From assembly GCA_023953695.1 (NCBI GenBank), contig JAMLJG010000001.1:62001-126000 (forward strand): a stretch of 64,000 bases of DNA. The letters run 5' to 3'. The notes under the pieces were generated by a model. The model did not search any database. It worked only from the letters and a program-made list of their open reading frames with translations, and was not told the DNA's origin. Positions 1 to 9,084 of the stretch are shown piece after piece. Numbering within the stretch: the stretch's first letter is position 1; every line of letters begins with the position of its first letter. This DNA is from Kiritimatiellia bacterium. GTDB taxonomy: Bacteria > Verrucomicrobiota > Kiritimatiellia > CAIVKH01. The position numbers and the translations under genes are program-made.

Positions 1-428
1 TCGCGAGCCATTTCCGGGTGCGAAGCGGCGAGGCCGAGGATGTTGCGCTGCTCGATCGGCGCATCCATTCCGAGGAGAAGGTCGGGCGAGGAGAGGTGGA
101 AGAAACTCAGCGCGTGCGACTGAATGATTTGCGCGAGGTTCACGATCTTCCGGAGCTTAACGGCCGTGTCGGGAATGCGTACGGCCAGAATGGCGTCGCA
201 CGCTTTCGATGCGGCCATCAAGTGGCTGATCGGACAGATTCCGCAGGTGCGCGCGGTGAGGGCGGGCATCTCGGTGTAGGGGCGGCCTTCGCAGAACTTT
301 TCGAAGCCGCGATATTGTGTGACGTGGAAGCGCGCATCGCGCACATTGCCTTCGTCGTTGAGGTAGATGGTGATTTTGGCGTGCCCTTCGATTCGGGTCA
401 CCGGGTCTATGACAATTGTACGGCTCAT
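1..428 (-). CDS. hoxH: Soluble [NiFe]-hydrogenase large subunit, HoxH type (3' end beyond window)
   Basis: This is the catalytic subunit of the NAD-linked cytoplasmic [NiFe]-hydrogenase; it would oxidise or produce H2 at a NiFe site. The visible N-terminal 142 residues contain RIEGH (residues 12-16) and the L1 motif RTCGIC, whose Cys62 and Cys65 would bind nickel. The second CxxC pair lies outside the window. The ATG at 428 follows an AGGAGAACGAC stretch and sits 10 bases after the hoxY stop, so the two subunits are co-transcribed as the last genes of the operon. Group 3 membership (HoxH, or the related MvhA/HydA) is inferred from the neighbouring diaphorase genes rather than from this fragment alone. 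Confidence 0.9.
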   Translation of the reverse strand, partial: MSRTIVIDPVTRIEGHAKITIYLNDEGNVRDARFHVTQYRGFEKFCEGRPYTEMPALTARTCGICPISHLMAASKACDAILAVRIPDTAVKLRKIVNLAQIIQSHALSFFHLSSPDLLLGMDAPIEQRNILGLAASHPEMAR

Positions 429-438
429 GTCGTTCTCC

Positions 439-969
439 TCAGCCGAACTTCACTCGTTCACTCAAATCGGGCAGTCGCCCCTCCAGCAGCTCGCTGACGA
501 CAAAGAAGATGGCGTCGGCCGAGGGCGGGCAACCCGGCACAAACACATCCACCTTCACCACTTCGTTGATGGGGCGCACGCGCTTGAGCAGCGGCGGAAT
601 GACATCGGTTGGAACGTGTTGATTTTCTTGTGCATTTTCGAGATAGGCGCGCGCCAAGACGGCCTGTGTGTCGAATGGATTTCGCATGCCCGGCACATTG
701 CTGGTGACCGCGCAATCGCCCAGGGCGACGAGTATTTTGGTGCGCGCGCGAATCTTCTGAATCTTGTGCAGGTCCTCCTCGCTGCTGACCGCGCCTTCGA
801 CGATGGTGACATCCACATCTTCGGGGAACTCTTTGTTGTCCACGAGGGGGCTATAGACGAGCTCGATTTTGGGCGCGATTTCGAGAATGCGTTCATCCAT
901 GTCGAGAAAGGACATGTGGCAGCCGGAGCAGCCGTCCAGCCAAACGGTCGCGACGCGCGTTTTTTTCAC
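439..969 (-). CDS. hoxY: Soluble [NiFe]-hydrogenase small subunit, HoxY type
   Basis: This 176-residue iron-sulfur subunit carries electrons between the NiFe site and the diaphorase module. It contains DGCSGC near the start (Cys14, Cys17), GDC (Cys86) and VPGCPPS (Cys147), the four ligands of the proximal [4Fe-4S] cluster. The short length, without the Tat signal and C-terminal cluster domain of periplasmic uptake hydrogenases, fits a cytoplasmic group 3 enzyme. I chose the GTG at 969 because GGAGGA lies 6 bases upstream and the sequence starts in the family at this point; a longer open frame extends upstream but is out-of-frame hoxU sequence. The start overlaps the hoxU stop by 4 bp. Confidence 0.92.
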   Translation of the reverse strand: MKKTRVATVWLDGCSGCHMSFLDMDERILEIAPKIELVYSPLVDNKEFPEDVDVTIVEGAVSSEEDLHKIQKIRARTKILVALGDCAVTSNVPGMRNPFDTQAVLARAYLENAQENQHVPTDVIPPLLKRVRPINEVVKVDVFVPGCPPSADAIFFVVSELLEGRLPDLSERVKFG

Positions 970-1685
970 GATTCTTCCTCCTTCAGCGTCCAATATTGAG
1001 CCAGGAAATGCTTCCTTTTCTTCATTTCCGCCGCCGCCATTCCCTTGATGGAGAGCGCGCCAGTGGGGCAGACCTGAACGCATTTGCTGCAGCTTGTGCA
1101 GGTGTCGGATTCGCCCCATGGTTGATTGAGATCCGTGATCACGCGTGCCTCGATGCCGCGGCCCATCACATCCCACGTGTGGGCGCCCTCGATTTCGGCG
1201 CAGACACGGACGCAGCGCTGGCAGAGAATGCAGCGGTTGTCGTCCTGCACAAAACGCTCGTGGGACGCATCCACGCGGAGTTTGGGGTAGCGGTAGGGTT
1301 CGGTGAGGTGCGACATGCCGGTATAGACCGCCATGTCCTGCAGTTCGCAGTGGTGGTTCGATACGCAGACCGCGCAGATGTGATTGCCGGAGGCGAAGAG
1401 GAACTCGACGACTCGGCGGCGATAGCGGGTGAGGCGCTCGGATTGCGTGATCACGCGCATGCCATCGGTCACCTTGGTTGCGCAGGCGGGCAGGAGTTTG
1501 TTGGAACCGACGACTTCGACGAGACATATCCGACACGCGCCGATGGGGAGCAGACCTTCGAGGTGACAGAGCGTGGGAATGACGATTCCGTTTTCGCGCG
1601 CGACTTCCAGAATGGTTTGATCGGTGTGGGCGCCGACTTCGCGATCGTCCAGGGTTAGCGTGATGACGCGTGAGGGAGTGCTCAT
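966..1685 (-). CDS. hoxU: Hydrogenase diaphorase subunit HoxU (NuoG N-terminus-like)
   Basis: This iron-sulfur protein wires the hydrogenase dimer to the NAD-binding HoxF subunit. The 239 residues show a plant-type [2Fe-2S] domain (Cys40, Cys51, Cys54, Cys68), the NuoG-specific His/Cys cluster (His102, Cys104, Cys107, Cys113) and two [4Fe-4S] motifs (Cys152/155/158/162 and Cys196/199/202/206). Length matches HoxU rather than full NuoG, which carries a further molybdopterin-like domain. The ATG at 1685 overlaps the hoxF stop by 4 bp; the open frame continues upstream, but only as shadow of hoxF. Confidence 0.93.
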   Translation of the reverse strand: MSTPSRVITLTLDDREVGAHTDQTILEVARENGIVIPTLCHLEGLLPIGACRICLVEVVGSNKLLPACATKVTDGMRVITQSERLTRYRRRVVEFLFASGNHICAVCVSNHHCELQDMAVYTGMSHLTEPYRYPKLRVDASHERFVQDDNRCILCQRCVRVCAEIEGAHTWDVMGRGIEARVITDLNQPWGESDTCTSCSKCVQVCPTGALSIKGMAAAEMKKRKHFLAQYWTLKEEES

Positions 1686-3331
1686 CGGTGGATCTCCTGG
1701 GGGATGCACATTTTGCAGACGCCGGCTGGGCAGCGTTGCTCTTCGATGTGGGCTAGATATTCGTGGCGGAAGAAGCGGAGGGTGCTGAGGACGGGATTGG
1801 GGGCTGTCTGGCCGAGCCCGCAGAGGCTCGTATGCTTGACCGTGTCGCACAAGTCTTCGAGCAGCGCCAAATCGTCGAGCGTGGCGCGGCCTTCGCTGAT
1901 CTTGCAGAGCAGATCATACATCTGCGCGGTGCCCACGCGGCAGGGCACGCACTTCCCGCAGGATTCGGATTTGCAGAACTCCATGAAGAACTTTGCGACA
2001 TCCACCATGCAAGAGGTCTCATCCATCACGATCATGCCGCCGGAGCCCATGATCGAGCCGACCTTTGCGAGAGACTCATATTCCACCGGCATGTCGAGAA
2101 ACTGCTCGGGGATGCATCCACCCGAGGGGCCGCCGGTCTGTACGGCCTTGAAGCGGCGTCCACCTGGGATGCCGCCGCCGATGTCGTAGATGATCTCGCG
2201 CAGCGTGATACCCATGGGCACTTCAATCAGGCCGGTGTTGTTGATGCGGCCTGCGAGAGCAAAGACTTTGGTGCCGCGACTCTTCTCGGTGCCAAAGCCC
2301 GCATACCAGTCGCCTCCGTTGCGCAGGATTGTTGCGATGTTCGCAAAGGTTTCGACATTGTTGATGAGGGTCGGTTTGCCCCAGAGGCCCGATTCGGCGG
2401 GAAAGGGCGGGCGCGGGCGTGGCGTGCCGCGTTTGCCCTCGATCGAGGCGATGAGCGCGGTTTCTTCTCCGCAGACGAATGCGCCCGCGCCGAGGCGAAC
2501 TTCGATCGTGAATTGGAATGAGCTTCCTCCGATGCTTGGGCCGAGGAGTTTCATCTTCTCGGCCTGGCTGATGGCCAGCTTCAGACGCTTGACCGCGATG
2601 GGGTATTCGGCGCGCACGTAGATGTAGCCGCGCTGCGCGCCCACGGCATAGCCTGCGAGGGCCATGCCTTCGAGGATTCGGTGCGGGTCGCTTTCCAGCA
2701 CGCTGCGATCCATGAAGGCGCCGGGATCGCCTTCGTCGGCGTTGCAGATGATGTATTTTTCGGAGCCGCTCGCTTTGGCGACGGTGGACCATTTCAGGCC
2801 CGTTGGATAGCCGCCTCCGCCGCGCCCGCGCAGGCCGCTCTTGATGAGTTCGTCAATGGTTTGCGCGGGCGAGCGCGTGGTGAGCGTGGTTAGCAAGGCG
2901 AGATAGCCGTCGGCGGCGATATAGTCCTCGATCTTCTCCGGATCAATGCGATCAAAGTTTTCTGTGACGATGCGCTGTTGGCGCGAGTAGAACACTTGAT
3001 TGGCCGGCGCGACGAGGCGCTTCACGGGCTCGTGTTTCGTTGCCGCAGCGAGTTCGGCTGCATCCTCGGGTTTCACTTGGCGATAGAGCGTGGCGCCGGG
3101 TTCGGAGATCACCAGCGGCCCTTGCGCGCAAAGGCCGAGGCAGCCGACGCCTTTCACGATGATCGGGCTGTCGGCTCCGCCCTTTTTTGCGGCGGCTTCG
3201 AGCGCTTTCTTCACCTGGTCGCTTTGGCAGGACACACAGCCTGCGGCAACGCAGACTTTCAGTGTTTTCGCCGTGGGCGGGTGTGCCGCGCGGTGTTCTT
3301 CCGCAATTTTGCGTAGGGCTTCAAGCATCAT
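1682..3331 (-). CDS. hoxF: NAD-reducing hydrogenase diaphorase HoxF (NuoF-like, FMN/NAD-binding)
   Basis: This flavoprotein exchanges hydride with NAD(P) and passes electrons to the HoxU clusters. Its 549 residues begin with a thioredoxin-like [2Fe-2S] domain (Cys27, Cys32, Cys64, Cys68). The NuoF core follows, with the glycine-rich [10 protein letters not shown] (169-178) for FMN/NAD and the [4Fe-4S] ligands SCGKCVPC plus CGLG (Cys458, 461, 464, 504). Related HndC proteins continue with a two-cluster ferredoxin domain. This one stops after only CPAGVCKMC (Cys534, 539, 542), so that domain is missing. The start is one of two adjacent ATGs at 3331, 9 bases after GAGGAGG, overlapping the hoxE stop. 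Confidence 0.92.
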   Translation of the reverse strand: MMLEALRKIAEEHRAAHPPTAKTLKVCVAAGCVSCQSDQVKKALEAAAKKGGADSPIIVKGVGCLGLCAQGPLVISEPGATLYRQVKPEDAAELAAATKHEPVKRLVAPANQVFYSRQQRIVTENFDRIDPEKIEDYIAADGYLALLTTLTTRSPAQTIDELIKSGLRGRGGGGYPTGLKWSTVAKASGSEKYIICNADEGDPGAFMDRSVLESDPHRILEGMALAGYAVGAQRGYIYVRAEYPIAVKRLKLAISQAEKMKLLGPSIGGSSFQFTIEVRLGAGAFVCGEETALIASIEGKRGTPRPRPPFPAESGLWGKPTLINNVETFANIATILRNGGDWYAGFGTEKSRGTKVFALAGRINNTGLIEVPMGITLREIIYDIGGGIPGGRRFKAVQTGGPSGGCIPEQFLDMPVEYESLAKVGSIMGSGGMIVMDETSCMVDVAKFFMEFCKSESCGKCVPCRVGTAQMYDLLCKISEGRATLDDLALLEDLCDTVKHTSLCGLGQTAPNPVLSTLRFFRHEYLAHIEEQRCPAGVCKMCIPQEIHR

Positions 3332-3821
3332 GGCGAGTGGCCTCCTCAATGCGGTTCACCAGTTCGTCGGGGGTCAGTTTGCCGAGCACATCGCCATCGA
3401 GCGAGGCGGCGGGGGCGATGCCACACGCGCCGACGCAGCGCGCGGTGACGAGCGAGAGTTTCTGATCGTCTGTTGTCTGGCCGGAGGCAATTCCATAGCG
3501 CTGTTTCAGTGCGTCTAGCAGGGCTTGGGCGCCCTTGATGTAGCACGCTGTGCCGAGGCAGACGGCGCAGGTGTGGCGGCCTTGCGGTTTGAGGGTGAAG
3601 AAGTGATAGAAGGTTGCGACGCCGTATATTTTGCTCAATGGGACGCGCAGCGATGCGGCGACATAGCGCAGTGCGCCCTCATCCAGATATCCAAACACTT
3701 CCTGTACGGTGTGCAGCGTTTCGATCAACGCTGCCGATCGGTTTCCGTGTCGGCGCATCGTGGCATCCACGAGGCGCCAGCGTTTGTCTTCAGTCGGCGG
3801 AGCTTTGGTCTGGCGGTTCAT
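3321..3821 (-). CDS. hoxE: Diaphorase [2Fe-2S] subunit HoxE (NuoE-like)
   Basis: This 166-residue thioredoxin-like iron-sulfur protein assists electron flow around HoxF. The NuoE-type [2Fe-2S] ligands are Cys88 and Cys93, then Cys129 and Cys133, with the family sequence [10 protein letters not shown] just before them (about 66-75). The ATG at 3821 is preceded by AGGAGAG at 7 bases. That start makes the gene overlap the end of echF by 32 bp, a longer overlap than elsewhere in the operon, but the next Met (codon 22) has no comparable ribosome binding site. The gene begins the hox half of the combined ech-hox operon. Confidence 0.9.
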   Translation of the reverse strand: MNRQTKAPPTEDKRWRLVDATMRRHGNRSAALIETLHTVQEVFGYLDEGALRYVAASLRVPLSKIYGVATFYHFFTLKPQGRHTCAVCLGTACYIKGAQALLDALKQRYGIASGQTTDDQKLSLVTARCVGACGIAPAASLDGDVLGKLTPDELVNRIEEATRHDA

Positions 3822-4263
3822 GATTGCGCTCTCCTGGTCGTTCTTCTTTGGCTTGGAGTGGCGAATCGGAAGTGGGGGCGGGCGCTGCGGCCGGCTTGGG
3901 TTTGGGCTGCGGCGGCGTGAAGGGAACGGGGACGACATCACTCCGCTTCATTTGCATTGGGGTGGTGTAGTCGTTTTCCATCGCGAGGCACTTTCGCGGG
4001 CAGACATCCACGCAGTGGTTGCACTGAATGCAGCGCAGGCGATCAATGGCCCAGGTCTTGCCGGTGCGGTCCACGGCTATGGCGCCGGTGGGGCATCGGC
4101 GATCGCAAATCAGGCAGAGGTTGCATTTGTCTTCTTCGATGGCGATGTGGCCGCGGGTTGCGAGATAGACGGGTTTGCGCGCGGCGGGATAGGGCACCGT
4201 TGCTGGCTTTCGGAGCAGGCTCCCCAGCGCAACTCGGGTCATGGTTAGCGGTTTTTGTTTCAT
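3790..4263 (-). CDS. echF: Ech hydrogenase subunit F, 2x[4Fe-4S] ferredoxin-like (NuoI-like)
   Basis: This is a polyferredoxin subunit expected to accept electrons from reduced ferredoxin and pass them to the EchC/EchE core. Two complete four-cysteine motifs are visible (Cys47/50/53/57 and Cys78/81/84/88), as in NuoI and EchF. The last 50 or so residues form a Pro/Ala/Lys-rich low-complexity tail that overlaps hoxE and looks dispensable. The ATG at 4263 overlaps the echE stop (ATGA). Length is 157 residues, slightly longer than typical EchF because of the tail. Confidence 0.9.
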   Translation of the reverse strand: MKQKPLTMTRVALGSLLRKPATVPYPAARKPVYLATRGHIAIEEDKCNLCLICDRRCPTGAIAVDRTGKTWAIDRLRCIQCNHCVDVCPRKCLAMENDYTTPMQMKRSDVVPVPFTPPQPKPKPAAAPAPTSDSPLQAKEERPGERNHEPPDQSSAD

Positions 4264-5339
4264 CGTTCGGCGCAACTGATGCAGGGGTCAATGGTCAGGA
4301 CGATCACGGGCACATCGGCGAGTTGGCAGCCTTGCAGCATTTTCAACAGCGGTGGGATGTTCGCAAACGTGGGCGTGCGGACGCGGAAGCGATCGAGGAA
4401 TTTGGTGCCGTTTCCTTTGACGTAATAGATGACTTCACCGCGCGGCTGTTCGAGGCGGGCGAAGAACTCGCCTTTCGGCGCGCCGGTGATTTTCATATCC
4501 ACCGGTCCCGGTGGCACGTTGGGAAGCACGTGGCGCAGGATGTCGAAGGATTGATAAATCTCGCGAATTCGGACCATCGTGCGGCCCCAGCAGTCGCCGC
4601 TTTCTTCGACGATGGGCTCCACGGCGATTTTGTCATAGGCCGCATAGCCATCGAGGCGGGAATCCTGTGCGACGCCGCTGGCGCGGAGCATGGGGCCGAC
4701 TGCGCCGAGGTCGTAGGCGTCGTTCCTGGAGAGCAGGCCGACGCCGCAGAGGCGTTGGCGCACGGAGAAGTCGTCGCGGAACACGTTGGTGATGGCGCGC
4801 AGTTCGTCTTCGACTGCGTTGAGCTGGGCGGGGATGCGTGCGAGCAGGTCGTCCGGAACATCGCGGCGGCAACCGCCGACTTTCGCCGCGCCGAAAATGA
4901 CGCGGCCGCCCGAGGTTTCTTCGATCACGTCGAGGATCCCCTCGCGCAGTCGCCAGCAGGCCATGAAAAGGTTTTCAAAGCCAAATGCATCGGCCAGTAG
5001 GCCCAGCCACATCATGTGGCTATGGATGCGCGAGAGTTCGCTCCACATCGTGCGCAGCCATTTGGCGCGCTCGGGGATTTCGAGGCCCATGACGGTTTCG
5101 ACGGCTTGGCAATAGCCCATGCCGTGGATGTAGCTGCAAATCCCGCAGATGCGTTCGGCGATGAAGGTGAACTCGGTGAAGTCCTTTTTCTCGACGAGTT
5201 TTTCCAAGCCGCGATGGATGAAGCCGAACGAGGGGATGGCCTCGACGACATGTTCGTCTTCAATCACCAAATCGAGGTGAATCGGCTCGGGCAGGACGGG
5301 GTGCTGGGGCCCGAAGGGGATGACCGTTCTATTCGCCAT
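4260..5339 (-). CDS. echE: Ech-type membrane-bound [NiFe]-hydrogenase large subunit (NuoD-like)
   Basis: This is the catalytic subunit of a group 4 energy-conserving hydrogenase, which reduces protons with ferredoxin electrons while the membrane arm moves ions. Both nickel-binding pairs are intact: RICGIC (Cys65, Cys68) and the C-terminal DPCISC (Cys353, Cys356). This separates it from NuoD of respiratory complex I, which has lost them. The protein ends three residues after the last Cys, with no obvious long maturation peptide, as in several Ech enzymes. Length is 359 residues. It is preceded by a 67-bp gap that holds a double palindrome, the only sizeable gap within the ech genes. Confidence 0.94.
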   Translation of the reverse strand: MANRTVIPFGPQHPVLPEPIHLDLVIEDEHVVEAIPSFGFIHRGLEKLVEKKDFTEFTFIAERICGICSYIHGMGYCQAVETVMGLEIPERAKWLRTMWSELSRIHSHMMWLGLLADAFGFENLFMACWRLREGILDVIEETSGGRVIFGAAKVGGCRRDVPDDLLARIPAQLNAVEDELRAITNVFRDDFSVRQRLCGVGLLSRNDAYDLGAVGPMLRASGVAQDSRLDGYAAYDKIAVEPIVEESGDCWGRTMVRIREIYQSFDILRHVLPNVPPGPVDMKITGAPKGEFFARLEQPRGEVIYYVKGNGTKFLDRFRVRTPTFANIPPLLKMLQGCQLADVPVIVLTIDPCISCAER

Positions 5340-5356
5340 TTCGCTCCTGTCAACAC

Positions 5357-5403
5357 TTCCAACGACTGGAACTTTGCATGTGCTTGGCTTCCAAGGATTG
5401 GAA
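5357..5403. repeat. Double palindrome TTCCAA-N3-TTGGAA, two copies 32 bp apart
   Basis: The first copy, 5357-5371, reads TTCCAACGACTGGAA (one mismatch in the right half). The second, 5389-5403, reads TTCCAAGGATTGGAA and is perfect. The two start exactly 32 bp apart, about three DNA helical turns. The pair fills the gap between echE and echD, starting 3 bases beyond the echD stop. The same two-copy arrangement with the same 32-bp period is found at 49577-49623. It could act as DNA (dimer binding sites) or as two small RNA hairpins; I cannot tell which. Confidence 0.75.
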
Positions 5404-5406
5404 AAA

Positions 5407-5814
5407 TTATGTCGGCTCCTTTTGGGGTTGCGGTTTGTTGGGTTTGGGGGCGGGCGCCGCGCACACCGGCGGGACGGCCATGGGCGCGGGGATCGCGGTT
5501 CGGAAAAAGTGGCCTTGATAGTCCACGTTCATGCCGGTGAAGGTGATGCCGTAGAGGTCGTGGATTTCGTTTTCGTAGGCGAAGGAGCCTCCGTAGATGG
5601 AGCTGATGCTGGGGAGCGCAACGCGGCTGTCGGGGATGCAGATGCGGAGGTGTTCGATGGTGTGAGGGCGCGAGAAGCTGTAGAGGAGTTCAAAGTGCTG
5701 CAGGCGCGAGCAGCAGATTTGGACAAGGCGCGAGCCGGCGGCGCGCTGGGCGTTCGCGGCTTCGAGGAGGCGCTCGGGCGCGATTTCGCTGTAGGTTTGC
5801 GCGGGCGCGTTCAT
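5407..5814 (-). CDS. echD: Ech hydrogenase subunit D (NuoC-like)
   Basis: This 135-residue protein corresponds to the NuoC/30-kDa subunit that scaffolds the hydrophilic arm. The family signature is visible around residues 75-100, with the segment YENEIHDLYGI followed by G-M and an F-R motif, as in the complex I 30-kDa domain. The C-terminal 25 residues are Pro/Ala/Lys-rich, similar in style to the EchF tail. The ATG at 5814 overlaps the echC stop by 4 bp. Function follows from family membership and from its fixed place in the echABCDEF order. Confidence 0.87.
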   Translation of the reverse strand: MNAPAQTYSEIAPERLLEAANAQRAAGSRLVQICCSRLQHFELLYSFSRPHTIEHLRICIPDSRVALPSISSIYGGSFAYENEIHDLYGITFTGMNVDYQGHFFRTAIPAPMAVPPVCAAPAPKPNKPQPQKEPT

Positions 5815-6287
5815 GGGGTGGGAACCTCGCTCGTGGGGGTGGGCGCGATGGCGCGGCGTCGCGTTTTCTTTTCTTTTCGTTTGCGCTCGAGAAGGTCCAG
5901 CGCCTGGACGACGCCATCCATGATGGACTCGGGGCGCGCGGCGCAGCCGGGGACATAGATGTCCACGGGGATGGTGGAGTCCACGCCGCCTTTGGTGTTG
6001 TAGCAATCGCGGAAAATGCCGCCGGATGATGCGCAGATGCCGACTGCGACGACGACTTTGGGATCGGGCATTTGTTCGTAGATGGTGCGGACGACGGGCT
6101 GGCTCTGTTCGTTGATGTAGCCGGTGATGAGGAGGATATCGGCGTGTTTCGGGTTGCCGGTGTTGATGATGCCGAGTCGTTCGACGTCGTAGCGGGGTGT
6201 GAGGCAGGCGAGGACCTCGATGTCGCATCCGTTGCAGCTTGCGCCGTCGTAGTGGATGATCCAGGGCGACTTGCGGAAGAGGTTCAT
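5811..6287 (-). CDS. echC: Ech hydrogenase small subunit C (NuoB-like)
   Basis: This 158-residue [4Fe-4S] subunit links EchF to the catalytic EchE. The four cluster ligands are Cys18 and Cys21 (SCNGCDIE), Cys85 (VGICASSGG) and Cys115 (YVPGCAARPE), the arrangement seen in NuoB and EchC. The end is a basic Arg/Lys-rich stretch followed by a short Pro/Thr tail. The ATG at 6287 overlaps the echB stop by 4 bp. Confidence 0.93.
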   Translation of the reverse strand: MNLFRKSPWIIHYDGASCNGCDIEVLACLTPRYDVERLGIINTGNPKHADILLITGYINEQSQPVVRTIYEQMPDPKVVVAVGICASSGGIFRDCYNTKGGVDSTIPVDIYVPGCAARPESIMDGVVQALDLLERKRKEKKTRRRAIAPTPTSEVPTP

Positions 6288-7159
6288 GGCGTGCCTCCGC
6301 GTTGGAGGTAGTGGAGGAGGATCAAATTGCCTGCGCCCACGATTGCGGTGAATGCCCAGGAGGTGCGGAGAACCCACTGCCAGTAGAGACGGGCATGGGT
6401 GTTGTCGGCGAGGATTTCGAGGAAATAGACGGCGATCAAGGCGGCGAGGGCGAGAAGCGGCCAGGGGGCGAAGAAGAGGTAGAGGAATCCGAGCAGGAGG
6501 ATGGTTTCATAGCCGTGGGCGAGCTCGATGATGGCGAGGTAGGGGCCGGCGAACTCCGTTGTGATGCCTTTGACGATTTCTTGATGCGCGTGGTGCGAGG
6601 TGGAGAGGTCGAAGGGCGATTTGCGGAGCTTGATCGTGAGAATGTAGATCATGCCGAGGAAGATGCCGGGGAGGGTTGCGATGAGCGGGGTGGGTTGCGC
6701 GTGGATGGTGGTCACCTGAAAGGAACCCGTCGCCACATAGAAGCCCATGGCGCACATGATCAGCATGGGCTCGCTCGCCATGATTTGGATCAGCTCGCGC
6801 TCGGCGCCGATGTGGCTGTAGGGCGAACCGGCGGCGAATGCGCCGAGGACAAAGAAGACGCTCGCGAGGGCGAGGGCGAAAATGACGATGAGAAGATCGC
6901 CGCCGATGAAAAACTCGATGCCGGCGAGGATTGTGAAGAGGAGATAGCCGAGGAGGAAAAAGTGGCCCGAACGGTTGACGGCGATTCGCTCTTTCTGGAA
7001 GAGCTTCAGGAGGTCATAGATCGGCTGAAGAAGGGGCGGGCCGATTCGGCTCTGCATGCGCGCGCTGATGATTCGGTCGAGCCCCGCCAGCAGTCCCGCG
7101 AGGATCGGGGACAAGAGGACGAAGAGAATCGCTGCGAGGATGCGGGTCCAGGCGCTCAT
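6284..7159 (-). CDS. echB: Ech hydrogenase membrane subunit B (NuoH-like)
   Basis: This 291-residue integral membrane protein anchors the hydrophilic arm and lies at the junction with the ion-translocating subunit. About eight hydrophobic segments are visible. The NuoH signature near residues 34-55 (SRIGPPLLQPIYDLLKLF) and the acidic loop GAERELIQ (about 118) fit the quinone-binding-pocket region of complex I relatives. The gene overlaps echA by 4 bp upstream and echC by 4 bp downstream. Confidence 0.93.
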   Translation of the reverse strand: MSAWTRILAAILFVLLSPILAGLLAGLDRIISARMQSRIGPPLLQPIYDLLKLFQKERIAVNRSGHFFLLGYLLFTILAGIEFFIGGDLLIVIFALALASVFFVLGAFAAGSPYSHIGAERELIQIMASEPMLIMCAMGFYVATGSFQVTTIHAQPTPLIATLPGIFLGMIYILTIKLRKSPFDLSTSHHAHQEIVKGITTEFAGPYLAIIELAHGYETILLLGFLYLFFAPWPLLALAALIAVYFLEILADNTHARLYWQWVLRTSWAFTAIVGAGNLILLHYLQRGGTP

Positions 7160-9060
7160 GTGCTCACCACCACGGTTAGAATGGCCAGCAGCGCGAGGCA
7201 GGCGATGAATCCCGCGCGCGTCAAACGGCGCTCGCCAAAAATCTCGGTGAGATAATAGCTGCGGATGGCCACCGGCTTTGTCAGTCCGATGGAGGGTGTG
7301 AAGAGGTGGCGCTCCGACACGTTCGCGCCGCCGAGGTAGGGGGTGGCGATTCGGAGACCCTTGTCACCTTTGTAGAGCAGGCTCAAGGGGAGCGCGGCGA
7401 TGAGAGCGAGCATGATGGACATGATGAGAATCGTCGCGCGATTGAATTCGACGAACGCGCCGAACTGCGAGAGGAGGAAGGGTTTGACCGAAGTGGAGGA
7501 GATGAAGGGCCAAATGGCGCAGAGGCCCACGGTCAGGACGCCGAGGAAAAACATCGCATTCTTTTCCTCCATGCTGACGGGGCCATGGGGCGGGGGAGCG
7601 CCCTTCACCGTGCTGAGGATTTTGCCCATCCACTTGGTCCAGAAGAACAGCGTTGCCGAACTGCCGAACGCGACGATCACGGGGAGAATGGGATGTCCCT
7701 TCATCAGAGCCTCAATGGCCGCCCACTTGCTGACGAGCATTCCGAACGGCGCGAGAAACATTCCGGCGATTCCGATGAGGATCGCGAGGGCCGTCTTGGG
7801 CCGACGCGCGATCAGCCCCTCCATGTCTTCGATGTCGCGACTGCCAATGGAGTGTTCGGCCGAGCCGACCGCGAGGAAGAGGAGCGCTTTTGCGACGGCG
7901 TGGAAGATGATGAGCAGAATGGCGGCCCAGACGGCCTGCACATTGCCGATGCTCGCACAGGTGACGATGAGTCCGAGATTCGCGATGGTCGAATAGGCCA
8001 GGACGCGCTTGGCGTTGTTTTGCGAGATGGCGATGCACGATGCGAAGAAGAAGGTTGTGGCGCCGACCAGCGCGAAGAGGAGGCCGACGAGCGTGTCCTG
8101 CAAAATGGGCGCGAGGCGGACGAATACATATACGCCCGCTTTCACCATGGTGCTGGAGTGGAGGAGGGCGGAGACCGGCGACGGCGCCACCATCGCGCCG
8201 AGGAGCCACGAGGAGAACGGCATTTGGGCGGCCTTGGCCAGGCCGGCGAAGCAGATCAGCGCCGCAGGAATCAGCGCGGTGGCGCTCCCGCTTGCCACCA
8301 CCTCGTTGAGTGCGAGAGAGCCTCCTGTTCGGGCGATGTAGAGAATGGCGCTCGCGAATGCGACGCCGCCGATGAGGTTGAGGCGGAGCGCGAGGAAGGC
8401 ATTGCGCGTTGCCTCTGGCGTGCGCGAGTAGCCGATGAGCAGATAAGAGCAGAGCGTCGTCACTTCCCACGCGAGAAAGAGCCAGCCGAGATGGTTCGCG
8501 AACACGAGCGCGAACATCGCGCCGAGAAAGAGAAAGATGGAGGCGAAGAATCCGCGCTGTCGGTCGGGCGTTTGGGCTTCGTGATGGTGGTAGTGCGGCA
8601 TATAGCCGACCGCATGCCAGACAATGAGTCCACCCACGACGCCAATGATCAACGCCATGATGACCGAGAGACTATCCACAAACAGAGGTGCGGCCACATG
8701 AGGGTGAGCGTGACCACCCCATTCCGCGAGCGCCATCAGCGCGCCTTGCGCGAGGACGAGCAGCGCGATGAGCGGCTGTCGTCCTCGCAGGCTGATGAGC
8801 AGGAGGGTGAGGGCGACGGCAATTTCAGCGGTCAGAACTGCTCGGTCCAGCCACACCGCATCCCATGCGAAGAACTGCGCCTCGCGGTGGAGTGTCGTCC
8901 AGTAGAGCGCGAGTGCACCGATTGCCACAGTTCCTGAGCCCACTTTCGCAAGCGCCGAGCGGGCGGTTGCGTTGCCTCCTACGAGGGCAAGCAAGCCCGC
9001 CAGGAGCAGCGGGAAGAGGATCAGGAAGAGAGGAAGGTGCATGGTCGCTTGAGACGACAT
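7156..9060 (-). CDS. echA: Ech hydrogenase ion-pumping subunit A (NuoL/Mrp antiporter-like)
   Basis: This large membrane protein of 634 residues and many transmembrane segments belongs to the NuoL/M/N and MrpA/D family; it is expected to move protons or sodium ions as the hydrogenase turns over. Conserved features include the FLAWEVTTLCSYLLIGY segment (about residues 195-215), AAQMPFSSWLLGAM with its buried basic residue, and LLHSSTMVKAGVYV. Length agrees with EchA. It is the first of the six ech genes, which follow in the same A-F order as in methanogens. A Met at codon 7 is an alternative start, but it has no better ribosome binding site. Confidence 0.93.
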   Translation of the reverse strand: MSSQATMHLPLFLILFPLLLAGLLALVGGNATARSALAKVGSGTVAIGALALYWTTLHREAQFFAWDAVWLDRAVLTAEIAVALTLLLISLRGRQPLIALLVLAQGALMALAEWGGHAHPHVAAPLFVDSLSVIMALIIGVVGGLIVWHAVGYMPHYHHHEAQTPDRQRGFFASIFLFLGAMFALVFANHLGWLFLAWEVTTLCSYLLIGYSRTPEATRNAFLALRLNLIGGVAFASAILYIARTGGSLALNEVVASGSATALIPAALICFAGLAKAAQMPFSSWLLGAMVAPSPVSALLHSSTMVKAGVYVFVRLAPILQDTLVGLLFALVGATTFFFASCIAISQNNAKRVLAYSTIANLGLIVTCASIGNVQAVWAAILLIIFHAVAKALLFLAVGSAEHSIGSRDIEDMEGLIARRPKTALAILIGIAGMFLAPFGMLVSKWAAIEALMKGHPILPVIVAFGSSATLFFWTKWMGKILSTVKGAPPPHGPVSMEEKNAMFFLGVLTVGLCAIWPFISSTSVKPFLLSQFGAFVEFNRATILIMSIMLALIAALPLSLLYKGDKGLRIATPYLGGANVSERHLFTPSIGLTKPVAIRSYYLTEIFGERRLTRAGFIACLALLAILTVVVST

Positions 9061-9084
9061 TCCGTCGGCTCACTCCGCGTGGCG

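Noticed and set aside
4260-9060. Respiratory complex I fragment
   Set aside because: Gene types are shared, but the large subunit keeps all four nickel cysteines and only one antiporter-like subunit is present, in the ech order.
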